Origin: Pseudomonas sp. JQ170C
GTDB taxonomy: Bacteria > Pseudomonadota > Gammaproteobacteria > Pseudomonadales > Pseudomonadaceae
Direction of reading: 5' to 3'
NCBI RefSeq assembly: GCF_035581345.1
Contig: NZ_CP141608.1
Coordinates: forward strand, 1,952,501-2,016,500
DNA: 64,000 nucleotides
Made by a program: the position numbers and the translations under genes. Below the pieces are notes generated by a model. That model searched no databases, was not told the DNA's origin, and worked only from the letters and a program-made list of their open reading frames with translations. Shown one piece after another: positions 45,455 to 53,669 of this stretch; position 1 is the first letter of the stretch, and every line of letters begins with the position of its first letter.

Positions 45455-46867
45455 TCAGAACGAACGCACGATCCTGCCCAGGGTCTCCATGGCCTTTTCC
45501 GACTGGTCGGTCCAGGGGCTGCCGTAGTTCAGGCGAATGCAATTGCGAAAGCGCTGGGTCGGCGAAAAGATCGGCCCGGGGGCGATGCTGATACCTTGGG
45601 CCAGGGCCATCTGGAACAGCTTGAGCGAATCCATCTGCTCGGGCAGTTCCAGCCAGAGGAAATACCCGCCGGCCGGGTGACTGACCCGGGTCTGGGCCGG
45701 AAAGTGCCGGGCTATGGCCGCCAGCATGGCGTTCTGCTGCTCCTCCAGGGCGTACCTGAGCCTGCGCAGGTGGCGGTCGTAGCCACCGTGTTGCAGGTAG
45801 TCGGCGATCGCGGCCTGGGCGGGCATGGAGGCACACAGCGAGGTCATCAGCTTGAGCCGTTCGATTTTCTGCGCGTAACGCCCGGCCGCCACCCAGCCGA
45901 TGCGGTAACCCGGTGCCAGGCTCTTGGAGAATGAGCCGCAGTGCATCACCAGGCCGTCCGTGTCGAACGCCTTGGCCGGCTTGGGCGCCTGCTGGGCGTA
46001 GTAAAGCTCGGCATACACATCGTCTTCGATCAGCGGCACCTGGTGCTCACGCAGCAGTTCGACCAATTGCTGCTTCTTTTCCTCCGGCATGCTGGCGCCC
46101 ACCGGGTTCTGGAAGTTGGTCATGCACCACACGGCCTTGACCGGGTGCTTGCTCAAGGTTTGCGCCAACACGCCCAGGTCGATGCCTTCGCGGGGGTGTA
46201 CGGGAATCTCCACCGCCTTGAGCTTGAGGCGCTCCAGCACTTGCAGGCAGGCATAGAAGGCCGGTGCCTCGATCGCCACCAGGTCACCCGGTTCGGTCAC
46301 CGCCTGCAGGCACAGGTTCAGCGCTTCCAGTGCACCGTTGGTGATCAGCAGCTCCTCCATGGGCAGCATCAGCCCGCCCACCATGTAGCGCAGGGCGATC
46401 TGCCGGCGTAGCTGGGGGTTGCCCGGTGACAGGTCGGTGACCACCATGCGCGGGTCCATCTCGCGGCTGGCACTGGCCATCGAGCGCGCCAGGCGCGGCA
46501 ACGGGAACAGGTGCGGGCTGGGGAAGGCCGACCCGAAGGGCACGGTTTGCGGGTCCTTGATCGAGTCGAGGATCGAGAACACCAGTTCACTGACATCCAC
46601 CTCGGTGGACTCGCTGGCCTGCTCGATGATCTGTGGCTCGTTGAACTGACGCGGGGCATGGGCGTTGACGAAGTAGCCTGAACGCGGTCGCGCCCGGATC
46701 AGCCCACGGCGCTCCAGCAGGTAATAGGCCTGGAACACCGTCGAGGGGCTGACCCCGTGGGTCTGGCTGGCGTAACGCACCGACGGCACCCGCTGGCCCG
46801 GGGCCAGGACCCCGGAGCGAATCAGTTCGGCAATGTCGTCGGCGAATTTCTCGTAGCGTTTCATCAT
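45455..46867 (-). CDS. MocR-type GntR regulator with aminotransferase domain
   Basis: A 470-residue fusion of an N-terminal GntR winged helix (about 1-70: YEKFADDIAELIRSGVLAPG, then VSPSTVFQAYYLLERRGLIR) and a fold-type I PLP aminotransferase domain (about 95-470). The PLP-Lys lies in CGSFSKSLAPGYRIGW. Other cofactor motifs are ITNGALEAL and TNFQNPVG. MocR proteins bind PLP to sense amino acids, vitamins or osmolytes. The target is unknown. Several GntR aminotransferases of this length class are known in pseudomonads. Confidence 0.9.
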   Translation of the reverse strand: MMKRYEKFADDIAELIRSGVLAPGQRVPSVRYASQTHGVSPSTVFQAYYLLERRGLIRARPRSGYFVNAHAPRQFNEPQIIEQASESTEVDVSELVFSILDSIKDPQTVPFGSAFPSPHLFPLPRLARSMASASREMDPRMVVTDLSPGNPQLRRQIALRYMVGGLMLPMEELLITNGALEALNLCLQAVTEPGDLVAIEAPAFYACLQVLERLKLKAVEIPVHPREGIDLGVLAQTLSKHPVKAVWCMTNFQNPVGASMPEEKKQQLVELLREHQVPLIEDDVYAELYYAQQAPKPAKAFDTDGLVMHCGSFSKSLAPGYRIGWVAAGRYAQKIERLKLMTSLCASMPAQAAIADYLQHGGYDRHLRRLRYALEEQQNAMLAAIARHFPAQTRVSHPAGGYFLWLELPEQMDSLKLFQMALAQGISIAPGPIFSPTQRFRNCIRLNYGSPWTDQSEKAMETLGRIVRSF

Positions 46868-46904
46868 GGCTCAGGACGTTTCAACTGCTGCGAAGTGTAT
46901 GTGA

Positions 46905-48317
46905 TCAGCGATTCAATGGCGCGACAAAACGGCTGTGGGCGGTGCTGGCAACGCCGGGCTCGTCGGTGTCGACCACTTCAAAACCGATTGTCTGGGAGCT
47001 GCTCTGGGCGCGCTCGGCCAGCATCGCTACCGAAACCGGCAACTCGCTCATTTCGCCGGCGTCGAGGGTGAACTCGGTCTTGCCGTGCAACTCGAAGCCC
47101 TCGGCATCCACCAGGCGCAGGCGGTAGCGCTGCGGCAGCTGGGTCTTGTTGATGACCTTGAGGGTGTAGATGTTCTCGATCTGGCCCAGGTTGTTCTCGC
47201 GGAACAGGCCACGGTCCTTGATGACATCCATCGACACCATCGGCCGTTGCTGCAGGGCAATGACCAGAGCGCCGATCATCACCACCAGGGCGGTGACGTA
47301 GCCCAGCAGGCGAGGGCGCAGCCAGTTGGTCTTGCCGCCTTGCAGATTGTGCTCGGACTTGTAGCCGATGAGCCCACGGGCATAGCCCATCTTGTCCATG
47401 ATCGAGTCACAGGCGTCGATGCAGGCGGCGCAGCCGATGCATTCCATTTGCAGGCCGTCGCGGATGTCGATGCCGGTAGGGCAGACCTGCACGCACATCT
47501 GGCAGTCGATGCAGTCGCCCAGGCCCTTGGCCTTGTAGTTGCTGTCTTTCTTGCGCGGGCCACGGGATTCGCCGCGGGCCGGGTCGTAGGCGATGGCCAG
47601 GGTGTCTTTGTCGAACATCACACTCTGGAACCGGGCGTAGGGGCACATGTGCATGCACACCGCTTCGCGCAGCCAGCCCGCATTGATGTAGGTGGCGCCG
47701 GTGAAGAACAGCACCCAGAACAGGGCGACGCCGCCCAGTTGCAGGGTGAAGAGTTCTTCGGTCAATGGCCGGATCGGGGTGAAGTAGCCGACGAACGTCA
47801 GCCCGGTGATCAGGGCGATGGCCAGCCACATTGTGTGCTTGGCCGAGCGCCGGGCCAGTTTGTTCAGGCCCCATGGGGCGGCATCGAGCTTGATGCGCTG
47901 GTTACGGTCGCCTTCGGTAACCTTTTCGCACCACATGAACAGCCAGGTCCAGGAGCTTTGCGGGCAGGTGTAGCCGCACCACACACGCCCGGCCAGTACG
48001 GTGATGGCGAACAGGCCGAAGGCGCAGATGATCAGCAGCGCCGAGAGGAGGATGAAGTCTTGCGGCCAGAAGGTGGCGCCGAAGATGTGGAATTTGCTTT
48101 CCGCCAGGTCCCACAGCACCGCCTGGCGCCCGTTCCAGTTCAACCAGACGGTGCCGAAGAACAGCACATAGAGAAAACCCGCGCCCACCAGGCGCAGGTT
48201 ACGAAACAAGCCGGTGAAGCTGCGGGTATGGATCTGTCTGTCGCTGCTGGCGGTCTTCTTCTTGGCGGCGGAAGGCTCGGCAATTTCAACGATCTGGACG
48301 GGAATTCTATCGCTCAT
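46905..48317 (-). CDS. ccoG: Cytochrome c oxidase accessory protein CcoG (RdxA/FixG)
   Basis: A 470-residue inner-membrane ferredoxin-like protein that reduces Cu(II) for assembly of cbb3-type oxidase. About five membrane segments (for example LVGAGFLYVLFFGTVWL) surround two [4Fe-4S] motifs, CIDCQMCVQVCP and CIGCAACIDACD. Further Cys sit in GRVWCGYTCPQSSW. A C-terminal periplasmic IgG-like FixG domain follows (about 355-470). No ccoNOPQ or ccoHIS gene is in the window, so here it is separated from its usual cluster or a second copy. It lies 121 bases after the DUF3203-like gene on the same strand. Confidence 0.92.
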   Translation of the reverse strand: MSDRIPVQIVEIAEPSAAKKKTASSDRQIHTRSFTGLFRNLRLVGAGFLYVLFFGTVWLNWNGRQAVLWDLAESKFHIFGATFWPQDFILLSALLIICAFGLFAITVLAGRVWCGYTCPQSSWTWLFMWCEKVTEGDRNQRIKLDAAPWGLNKLARRSAKHTMWLAIALITGLTFVGYFTPIRPLTEELFTLQLGGVALFWVLFFTGATYINAGWLREAVCMHMCPYARFQSVMFDKDTLAIAYDPARGESRGPRKKDSNYKAKGLGDCIDCQMCVQVCPTGIDIRDGLQMECIGCAACIDACDSIMDKMGYARGLIGYKSEHNLQGGKTNWLRPRLLGYVTALVVMIGALVIALQQRPMVSMDVIKDRGLFRENNLGQIENIYTLKVINKTQLPQRYRLRLVDAEGFELHGKTEFTLDAGEMSELPVSVAMLAERAQSSSQTIGFEVVDTDEPGVASTAHSRFVAPLNR

Positions 48318-48438
48318 GGTTCGTCGCTCATCAGGCCTCTATCAGGCCAGAGCACTATGGCGTCCCATCTGTTTGCATAACAGGCTCAGGTATTTCGATA
48401 AAAACCGTATCAGATTTACCGCCAGAACCCTGCAGGCC

Positions 48439-48678
48439 TCAGATTACCGAGCCTGGCTCGGTGGTCTTGAGGTGCCTGCGACCATCCACCGCACCCGCTA
48501 CAGTGAGGGCGTCGGCTTCCGCTTCGGTGATGGGAATGCGCTCACCGGCAAGCTCGGCCACCGACATGCGCAGCTGTTCATCGGTCACCACGGTGACATC
48601 GGTGGCGGCACCCTGGATGTGCAGATCGTCGCCGATCAGGGTGCAGCGTTGGTTGGTTTCGTCGATTTCAATGGGCAT
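48439..48678 (-). CDS. Small DUF3203-like Pseudomonas protein
   Basis: A 79-residue soluble protein without signal peptide. The C-terminal part (RIPITEAEADALTVAGAVDG and RRHLK) matches my recollection of DUF3203, a family nearly restricted to Pseudomonas, of unknown function. A strong GGAGGA lies eight bases before the ATG at 48678. It precedes ccoG on the same strand. Confidence 0.7.
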   Translation of the reverse strand: MPIEIDETNQRCTLIGDDLHIQGAATDVTVVTDEQLRMSVAELAGERIPITEAEADALTVAGAVDGRRHLKTTEPGSVI

Positions 48679-48817
48679 GCTCGCGTCCTCCGCAGGTGGG
48701 GCTTACTTGCTGTGACCCTGGCGGTGGGCGGGTTGCTGTGGGTAACCGATCAGCGGTCGGAGTATTAGTGGCCGGGTTGAGGGTCCACCTTGAAACAGTC
48801 CTTTTGCGGAGCACGCC

Positions 48818-49345
48818 ATGGACGCCTGGTGGCATCAAGTCTGGATAACGCTGGTGGCCGAGTTTGCCGACCTCAACGATGCCAAGCAGTTGACCCAGGT
48901 CACGGTGCGCATGCTGATGGCGGCGTTGCTCGGCGGCATCCTGGGATTTGAACGTGAGCTCAAGGGCAAGGCCGCCGGGGTGCGTACGCACATGCTGGTG
49001 GCGATGGGGGCCGCCTTGTTCGTGCTGGTGCCACGCATGGCCGGGGTCGACGATGCAGCGCTGAGCCGGGTGATTCAGGGGGTGGTCGCAGGCATCGGCT
49101 TCCTTGGGGCGGGCACCATTCTTAAAGGGCATCATCAGGCGCTCAGCCACGTCAAAGGGCTGACCACGGCGGCAGGCTTGTGGATGACAGCGGCCATCGG
49201 TGTGGCGGCGGGGCTGGGGCGTGAAGCGACAGCGGTCATCAGCACCCTGCTGGCACTGCTGGTGCTGGGCATGATGCCGTGGGTAGTGGACCGTTTCGAG
49301 AAGGATGACGAGGAAGACGAAAACGAGGAAGGCAGGAAGCACTGA
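48818..49345 (+). CDS. MgtC/SapB-family inner-membrane protein
   Basis: A 175-residue membrane protein with four or five segments and the MgtC signature LLGGILGFERELKGKAAGVR and GFLGAGTILKG. It ends in an acidic cytoplasmic tail (FEKDDEEDENEEGRKH). MgtC proteins help survival in low Mg2+ and inhibit ATP synthase in some pathogens; the shorter SapB-like type here lacks the extra C-terminal domain of Salmonella MgtC. Its TGA lies inside the stem that forms the 3' end of the opposed crcY RNA. Confidence 0.88.
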   Translation: MDAWWHQVWITLVAEFADLNDAKQLTQVTVRMLMAALLGGILGFERELKGKAAGVRTHMLVAMGAALFVLVPRMAGVDDAALSRVIQGVVAGIGFLGAGTILKGHHQALSHVKGLTTAAGLWMTAAIGVAAGLGREATAVISTLLALLVLGMMPWVVDRFEKDDEEDENEEGRKH

Positions 49346-49366
49346 GGGGAGCCGAAGCTCCCCTCA
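49343..49366 (-). terminator. UUCG-capped hairpin at the 3' end of crcY, overlapping the mgtC stop
   Basis: On the minus strand TGAGGGGAGC, TTCG and GCTCCCCTCA give a perfect ten-base stem with the very stable UUCG tetraloop. The mgtC stop codon is in the stem. No T tract follows on either strand. Confidence 0.65.
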
Positions 49367-49699
49367 AAGATTGTTGCGTGCTCTTTTTTTGTTATTGGAG
49401 GGCGGTCTATTGTTGTTTTTGGCAACCGTTGCCTCTTGAAACGGGCGATCCCCATCCGGGATCAAGAGCAAACGTATTTTTTTGAGCGCTGATCTACTCT
49501 CATCATTGCTGATCCAACCGTGACCATCGCTACCTTGGGGTAGTTTTATTGTTTTGTGTCAGGTTGCGGGGCACGCCCCGGGAAAGCACATCCTCTCCAA
49601 AAAAATCTGTTAGCTGCGTCTCTGCCGTGTTGTTCTTGTTATGTCAGAGTCGTTACGTCTTATTTTTATTGGTGTGTCACAGTTTTTATTGTTCTTGTA
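49343..49699 (-). ncRNA. crcY: CrcY-type small RNA antagonist of Hfq/Crc
   Basis: This low-GC interval has no credible gene but reads as a regulatory RNA on the minus strand. A sigma-54 promoter starts it near 49699. Six A-rich motifs of the AAnAAnAA type bound by Hfq/Crc follow: ACAAGAACAATAAAAAC (49682-49698), CAATAAAAATAAGACG (49656-49671), CATAACAAGAACAACACGG (49625-49643), ACAAAACAATAAAAC (49543-49557), CCAAAAACAACAATAG (49407-49422) and CCAATAACAAAAAAAGAG (49381-49398). A UUCG hairpin ends it. The length (about 357) fits CrcZ/CrcY RNAs. The position between mgtC and mvaB is where I recall crcY in P. putida. Such RNAs titrate Hfq/Crc to relieve carbon catabolite repression. Confidence 0.85.
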
Positions 49700-49709
49700 C
49701 CAAAGATAT

Positions 49710-49725
49710 AGCAGGTGCCGTGCCA
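49710..49725 (-). promoter_or_regulatory. Sigma-54 promoter of crcY
   Basis: The minus strand reads TGGCACGGCACCTGCT, matching TGGCACG-N4-TTGCW with the GG and GC dinucleotides correctly spaced; only the first T of TTGC is C. It predicts a start about 12 bases downstream, near 49699. CbrB with RpoN drives the equivalent promoters in other pseudomonads. Confidence 0.85.
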
Positions 49726-49837
49726 ACTTTTTAAAACCTAATAAAATCAATGGTTTAGAGTTTTTGGCAGGAAAGGGGGGCGAGAGAATTTGTCGATTTG
49801 TTTCCGTGTTACCCGGTTTTTCGCTGAAAACTGCGGG

Positions 49838-49875
49838 GGCGGTAACACTCAGACCTCCTGCCTGCTGTTACCGCC
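49838..49875 (-). terminator. Hairpin downstream of mvaB
   Basis: GGCGGTAACA and TGTTACCGCC form a perfect ten-base stem around an 18-base loop, starting six bases after the mvaB stop. No strong T tract follows. It separates mvaB from the crcY promoter. Confidence 0.5.
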
Positions 49876-49880
49876 GCCTT

Positions 49881-50780
49881 TCACACCGCGTTACGGGCGC
49901 GCGCCACACGCGAGCCGTTGGCCCGACCCAGCACGGTGCTGATGCGCTGGCCGGCGAGGATCAATTGCTCAAGGTCGATGCCGGTCTCTATGCCCAGGCC
50001 CTGGAGCATGTACAGCACGTCTTCACTGGCCACGTTGCCACTTGCGCCCTTGGCATAAGGGCAGCCGCCCAGGCCTGCCACCGAGCTGTCGAACACCTGG
50101 ATACCTTCAAGCAGGCTGGCATAGACGTTGGCCAGGGCCTGGCCGTAGGTGTCGTGGAAGTGTCCGGCCAGTTGCGCGCGAGGCACGTGGGCGGCGACCA
50201 CCTCGAACAGACGGCGGGTAGCACCCGGGGTACCGGTGCCGATGGTGTCGCCGAGGGACACTTCATAGCAGCCCATCTCGAACAGCTCGCGTGCCACCGG
50301 TGACACCTGTTCGGCACTCACCGCGCCTTCATAAGGGCAGCCCAGCACGCACGACACATAACCGCGCACCCGCACGCCGTGCTCGCGGGCGGCGTCCATG
50401 ATCGGCACGAAGCGCTGCAGGCTTTCGCTGATCGAGCAGTTGATGTTGCGTTGGGAGAAGGCCTCGGAGGCCGCGGCGAACACGGCCACTTCCTTGACCC
50501 CGGCCGCCAGGGCATCTTCAAAGCCACGCAGGTTGGGGGCCAGGGCGGCGTAGGTGACGCCAGGCTTTTGCTGGATCTGGGCGAACACCTCGGCGGAGCC
50601 GCCCATTTGCGGAACCCACTTGGGAGAAACAAAACTGCCCACTTCTATATAGGAGAGGCCAGCTGCAGTCAGGTCATCGACCAGTCGGACCTTGTCCGCC
50701 ACGCTGATGGGCTGGGCTTCGTTCTGCAGGCCGTCGCGGGGGCCCACTTCGACCAGGCGAACGTTTGAAGGCAATGACAT
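49881..50780 (-). CDS. mvaB: Hydroxymethylglutaryl-CoA lyase
   Basis: A 299-residue TIM-barrel lyase that splits HMG-CoA to acetoacetate and acetyl-CoA, the last step of leucine breakdown. The entry VGPRDGLQNE carries the Asp metal ligand. GHFHDTYGQALAN gives two His ligands, and SVAGLGGCPYAKGASGN carries the active-site Cys of the family signature. It is called liuE in P. aeruginosa. It follows the liuR-like gene by 18 bases in one operon. The other leucine genes (liuABCD) are not in the window, as I recall for P. putida. Confidence 0.94.
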   Translation of the reverse strand: MSLPSNVRLVEVGPRDGLQNEAQPISVADKVRLVDDLTAAGLSYIEVGSFVSPKWVPQMGGSAEVFAQIQQKPGVTYAALAPNLRGFEDALAAGVKEVAVFAAASEAFSQRNINCSISESLQRFVPIMDAAREHGVRVRGYVSCVLGCPYEGAVSAEQVSPVARELFEMGCYEVSLGDTIGTGTPGATRRLFEVVAAHVPRAQLAGHFHDTYGQALANVYASLLEGIQVFDSSVAGLGGCPYAKGASGNVASEDVLYMLQGLGIETGIDLEQLILAGQRISTVLGRANGSRVARARNAV

Positions 50781-50798
50781 GGCGCGGTTCCTCAGGGC

Positions 50799-51200
50799 TC
50801 AATGGCTGTTTTTCTGATTGTTCAAGGTGGCGGCCAGCGCTTGTTCGCAGCGCTCTTCGGCGGTGTCCAGTTCCAGCTGCATTTGCTGCACGTCCAGCAG
50901 TTGCTGTTCAAGCTGTGCGCGACGCTCGGCGATCTTGGCCAGCATGCTGTGCAGCTGTTTGAGGTTGCCGCTGGTGGGGTCGTAGAGTTCGATCAGCTCG
51001 CGGCACTCGGCCAGCGAGAAGCCGATGCGCTTGCCGCGCAGGATCAGTTTGAGGCTGACCTTGTCGCGCGCTGAATACACCCGTTCAAGCCCCCGGCGTT
51101 CCGGGCTGAGCAAGCCCTGTTCTTCGTAGAAGCGGATGGCACGGGTGGTGATGTCCAGCTCGCGGGACAGGTCGGAGATGCTGTAGGTCTGGCTGCTCAT
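50799..51200 (-). CDS. liuR: MerR-family regulator of branched-chain amino acid catabolism (LiuR-like)
   Basis: A 133-residue MerR regulator. The winged helix (about 5-70: YSISDLSRELDITTRAIRFY and EEQGLLSPERRGLERVY) is followed by a long dimerisation coiled coil (about 78-120). There is no Cys-based metal site, which fits the LiuR subgroup rather than metal sensors. It is directly upstream of mvaB. A perfect palindrome TTGACGTATACGTCAA lies 43 bases before its start and is the likely operator. It probably represses the operon until a leucine-derived acyl-CoA accumulates. Confidence 0.85.
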   Translation of the reverse strand: MSSQTYSISDLSRELDITTRAIRFYEEQGLLSPERRGLERVYSARDKVSLKLILRGKRIGFSLAECRELIELYDPTSGNLKQLHSMLAKIAERRAQLEQQLLDVQQMQLELDTAEERCEQALAATLNNQKNSH

Positions 51201-51242
51201 GGTCAGGCTCGGGAAAAGGGCATGAGCTAACCTAAAGGCAGG

Positions 51243-51258
51243 TTGACGTATACGTCAA
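51243..51258. promoter_or_regulatory. LiuR-like operator palindrome
   Basis: TTGACGTATACGTCAA is a perfect 16-base palindrome in the liuR upstream region. ACGT-containing palindromes with wide MerR-type spacing are the reported LiuR binding motif in proteobacteria. Confidence 0.65.
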
Positions 51259-51267
51259 GCAAGGAAT

Positions 51268-51318
51268 CGCGGGGCAAGCCCGCTCCTACTGTTCCGGTAG
51301 GAGCGGGCTTGCCCCGCG
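51268..51318. repeat. REP pair in reversed (GTAGGAG inward) orientation
   Basis: CGCGGGGCAAGCCCGCTCCTAC (51268-51289) and GTAGGAGCGGGCTTGCCCCG (from 51297) face each other with the CTCCTAC ends inside and only seven bases between. All other pairs in the window have these ends outside. It lies between the LysR stop and the liuR operator. Confidence 0.88.
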
Positions 51319-51325
51319 GCAGCAT

Positions 51326-52258
51326 CTACCCCTGCGCCTTGGCAGCGCGCTCATCCTGCGCCACCACCGCCTGGCACAGCTCGATGATCTGCTCGCGCAT
51401 CCAGCGGTTGGCCGGGTCCTGGTCGGTGCTTTCGTGCCAGTACAGGTGGGTTTCCAGTGGCGGTACGTCATTGACCGGCAGGCTCAGGTAGTTGAGCTGG
51501 TGCCGGCGGGCAAAGCGCTCCGGGACGGTCATGACCATGTCGGTCTGCTGCAGCACCTGGGACGCCATCAAGTAATGCTGGGAACGCAGGGCAATCTTGC
51601 GCTGCACGCCCATCTTGCCGAGCGCCAGATCGACATAACCCAGGCCGTTGCGCCGGCTGGAAATGTGGATGTGGGTCAGTCCCAGGTAGTCGTCCAGGCT
51701 GAGCTTGTCCTTGGTCATCGGGTGGCCCGGGCGCAAGGCGCACACGTAGCGGTCCTGCATCAGCTTGACGTGACGCACCTGGGGGTCGGTGTTGAGCGGT
51801 GCATCGACGGCAAAATCCAGGCGGCCGGCAGCCAGCTCCTTGGTGGTTTCGCGGCGCTTGCACAGGAAGCTTTCAATGATCACCGCCGGTGCCAGGCGAC
51901 GCAGGCGCTGGAACAGCGGCGGCAGGATCACCGCCTCGATGAGGTCGGTCATGCTGATGCGAAAGGTCTTGTTGGCTTGCAGGGGGTTGAAGATGCGGCT
52001 CTCTTGCACCGACACGCGCAGCAGCGAAAGGGCGTTGCGCACCGGGCCGATGATGTTCTGCGCCATGGGCGTAGGCACCATGCCTTGAGCGGTGCGCACG
52101 AACAGCGGGTCGTTGAAGGTCTCGCGCAGTCGCGCCAGGGCGTTGGACACCGCCGGCTGGGTGATGCCGACGATCTGTCCGGCGCGGGTCAGGTTGGCTT
52201 CGGTGTAAATGGCATCGAAGACGATGAACAGATTCAGGTCGACCTTGCTCAGGTTCAT
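51326..52258 (-). CDS. LysR-family regulator (NodD/LinR-like)
   Basis: A 310-residue LysR regulator of the NodD-like branch. The start MNLSKVDLNLFIVFDAIYTE and helix-turn-helix AGQIVGITQPAVSNALARLR are typical, as is PLFVRTAQGMVPT. The effector domain includes FRISMTDLIEAVILPPL. It is divergent from an acyl-CoA dehydrogenase gene, with two dyads in the shared 139-base region. The likely role is activation of that gene. The ligand is unknown. Confidence 0.9.
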   Translation of the reverse strand: MNLSKVDLNLFIVFDAIYTEANLTRAGQIVGITQPAVSNALARLRETFNDPLFVRTAQGMVPTPMAQNIIGPVRNALSLLRVSVQESRIFNPLQANKTFRISMTDLIEAVILPPLFQRLRRLAPAVIIESFLCKRRETTKELAAGRLDFAVDAPLNTDPQVRHVKLMQDRYVCALRPGHPMTKDKLSLDDYLGLTHIHISSRRNGLGYVDLALGKMGVQRKIALRSQHYLMASQVLQQTDMVMTVPERFARRHQLNYLSLPVNDVPPLETHLYWHESTDQDPANRWMREQIIELCQAVVAQDERAAKAQG

Positions 52259-52290
52259 GGGCGCCGCTCTTGTGGGTGTTATGGCTCGAT

Positions 52291-52305
52291 CATATATCGG
52301 TTATG
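52291..52305. promoter_or_regulatory. LysR-type dyad in the divergent LysR/acyl-CoA dehydrogenase promoter
   Basis: CATATATCGGTTATG has arms CATA/TATG spaced by seven bases, fitting a LysR box. It is 33-47 bases before the LysR start. Confidence 0.4.
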
Positions 52306-52327
52306 AATGTTTATACACGCCGAGAAT

Positions 52328-52360
52328 AGACTAGGTGGATTTTGATCGCTGATCTAGTCT
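52328..52360. promoter_or_regulatory. Second inverted repeat upstream of the acyl-CoA dehydrogenase
   Basis: AGACTAG (52328-52334) and CTAGTCT (52354-52360) are perfect seven-base arms separated by 19 bases, 40-70 bases before the ATG. It may be an activation site or a leader hairpin. Confidence 0.4.
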
Positions 52361-52397
52361 CTTCATCAGATCCCCTTTCCACTGAAGGTACTGCCCC

Positions 52398-53627
<1,230 letters not shown>

Positions 53628-53641
53628 TGGATGACGTAAAA

Positions 53642-53669
53642 AACTCAGGCCCGCCCATGCGGGCCTGAG
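53642..53669 (-). terminator. Strong terminator shared by the terC and acyl-CoA dehydrogenase genes
   Basis: ACTCAGGCCCGC and GCGGGCCTGAGT form a perfect 12-base stem with a four-base loop. On the minus strand it is followed by TTTTTTACG, so it chiefly ends terC. It also lies just after the convergent acyl-CoA dehydrogenase. Confidence 0.9.

Noticed and set aside
45375..45836. Longer version of the orphan kinase reaching 45836
   Set aside because: The added 154 codons run antisense into the MocR gene and show no domain, while the ATG at 45374 begins the coiled coil and PAS domain.
48318..48438. Anr/Fnr box (TTGAT-N4-ATCAA) before ccoG
   Set aside because: CGATAAAAACCGTATCAG has the half-sites but the spacing is wrong and the outer bases do not match.
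49549..50303. Open frames on the plus strand across 49549-49734 and 49641-50303
   Set aside because: They lie over the minus-strand CrcY RNA and the antisense of mvaB, have no ribosome site and no recognisable protein pattern.
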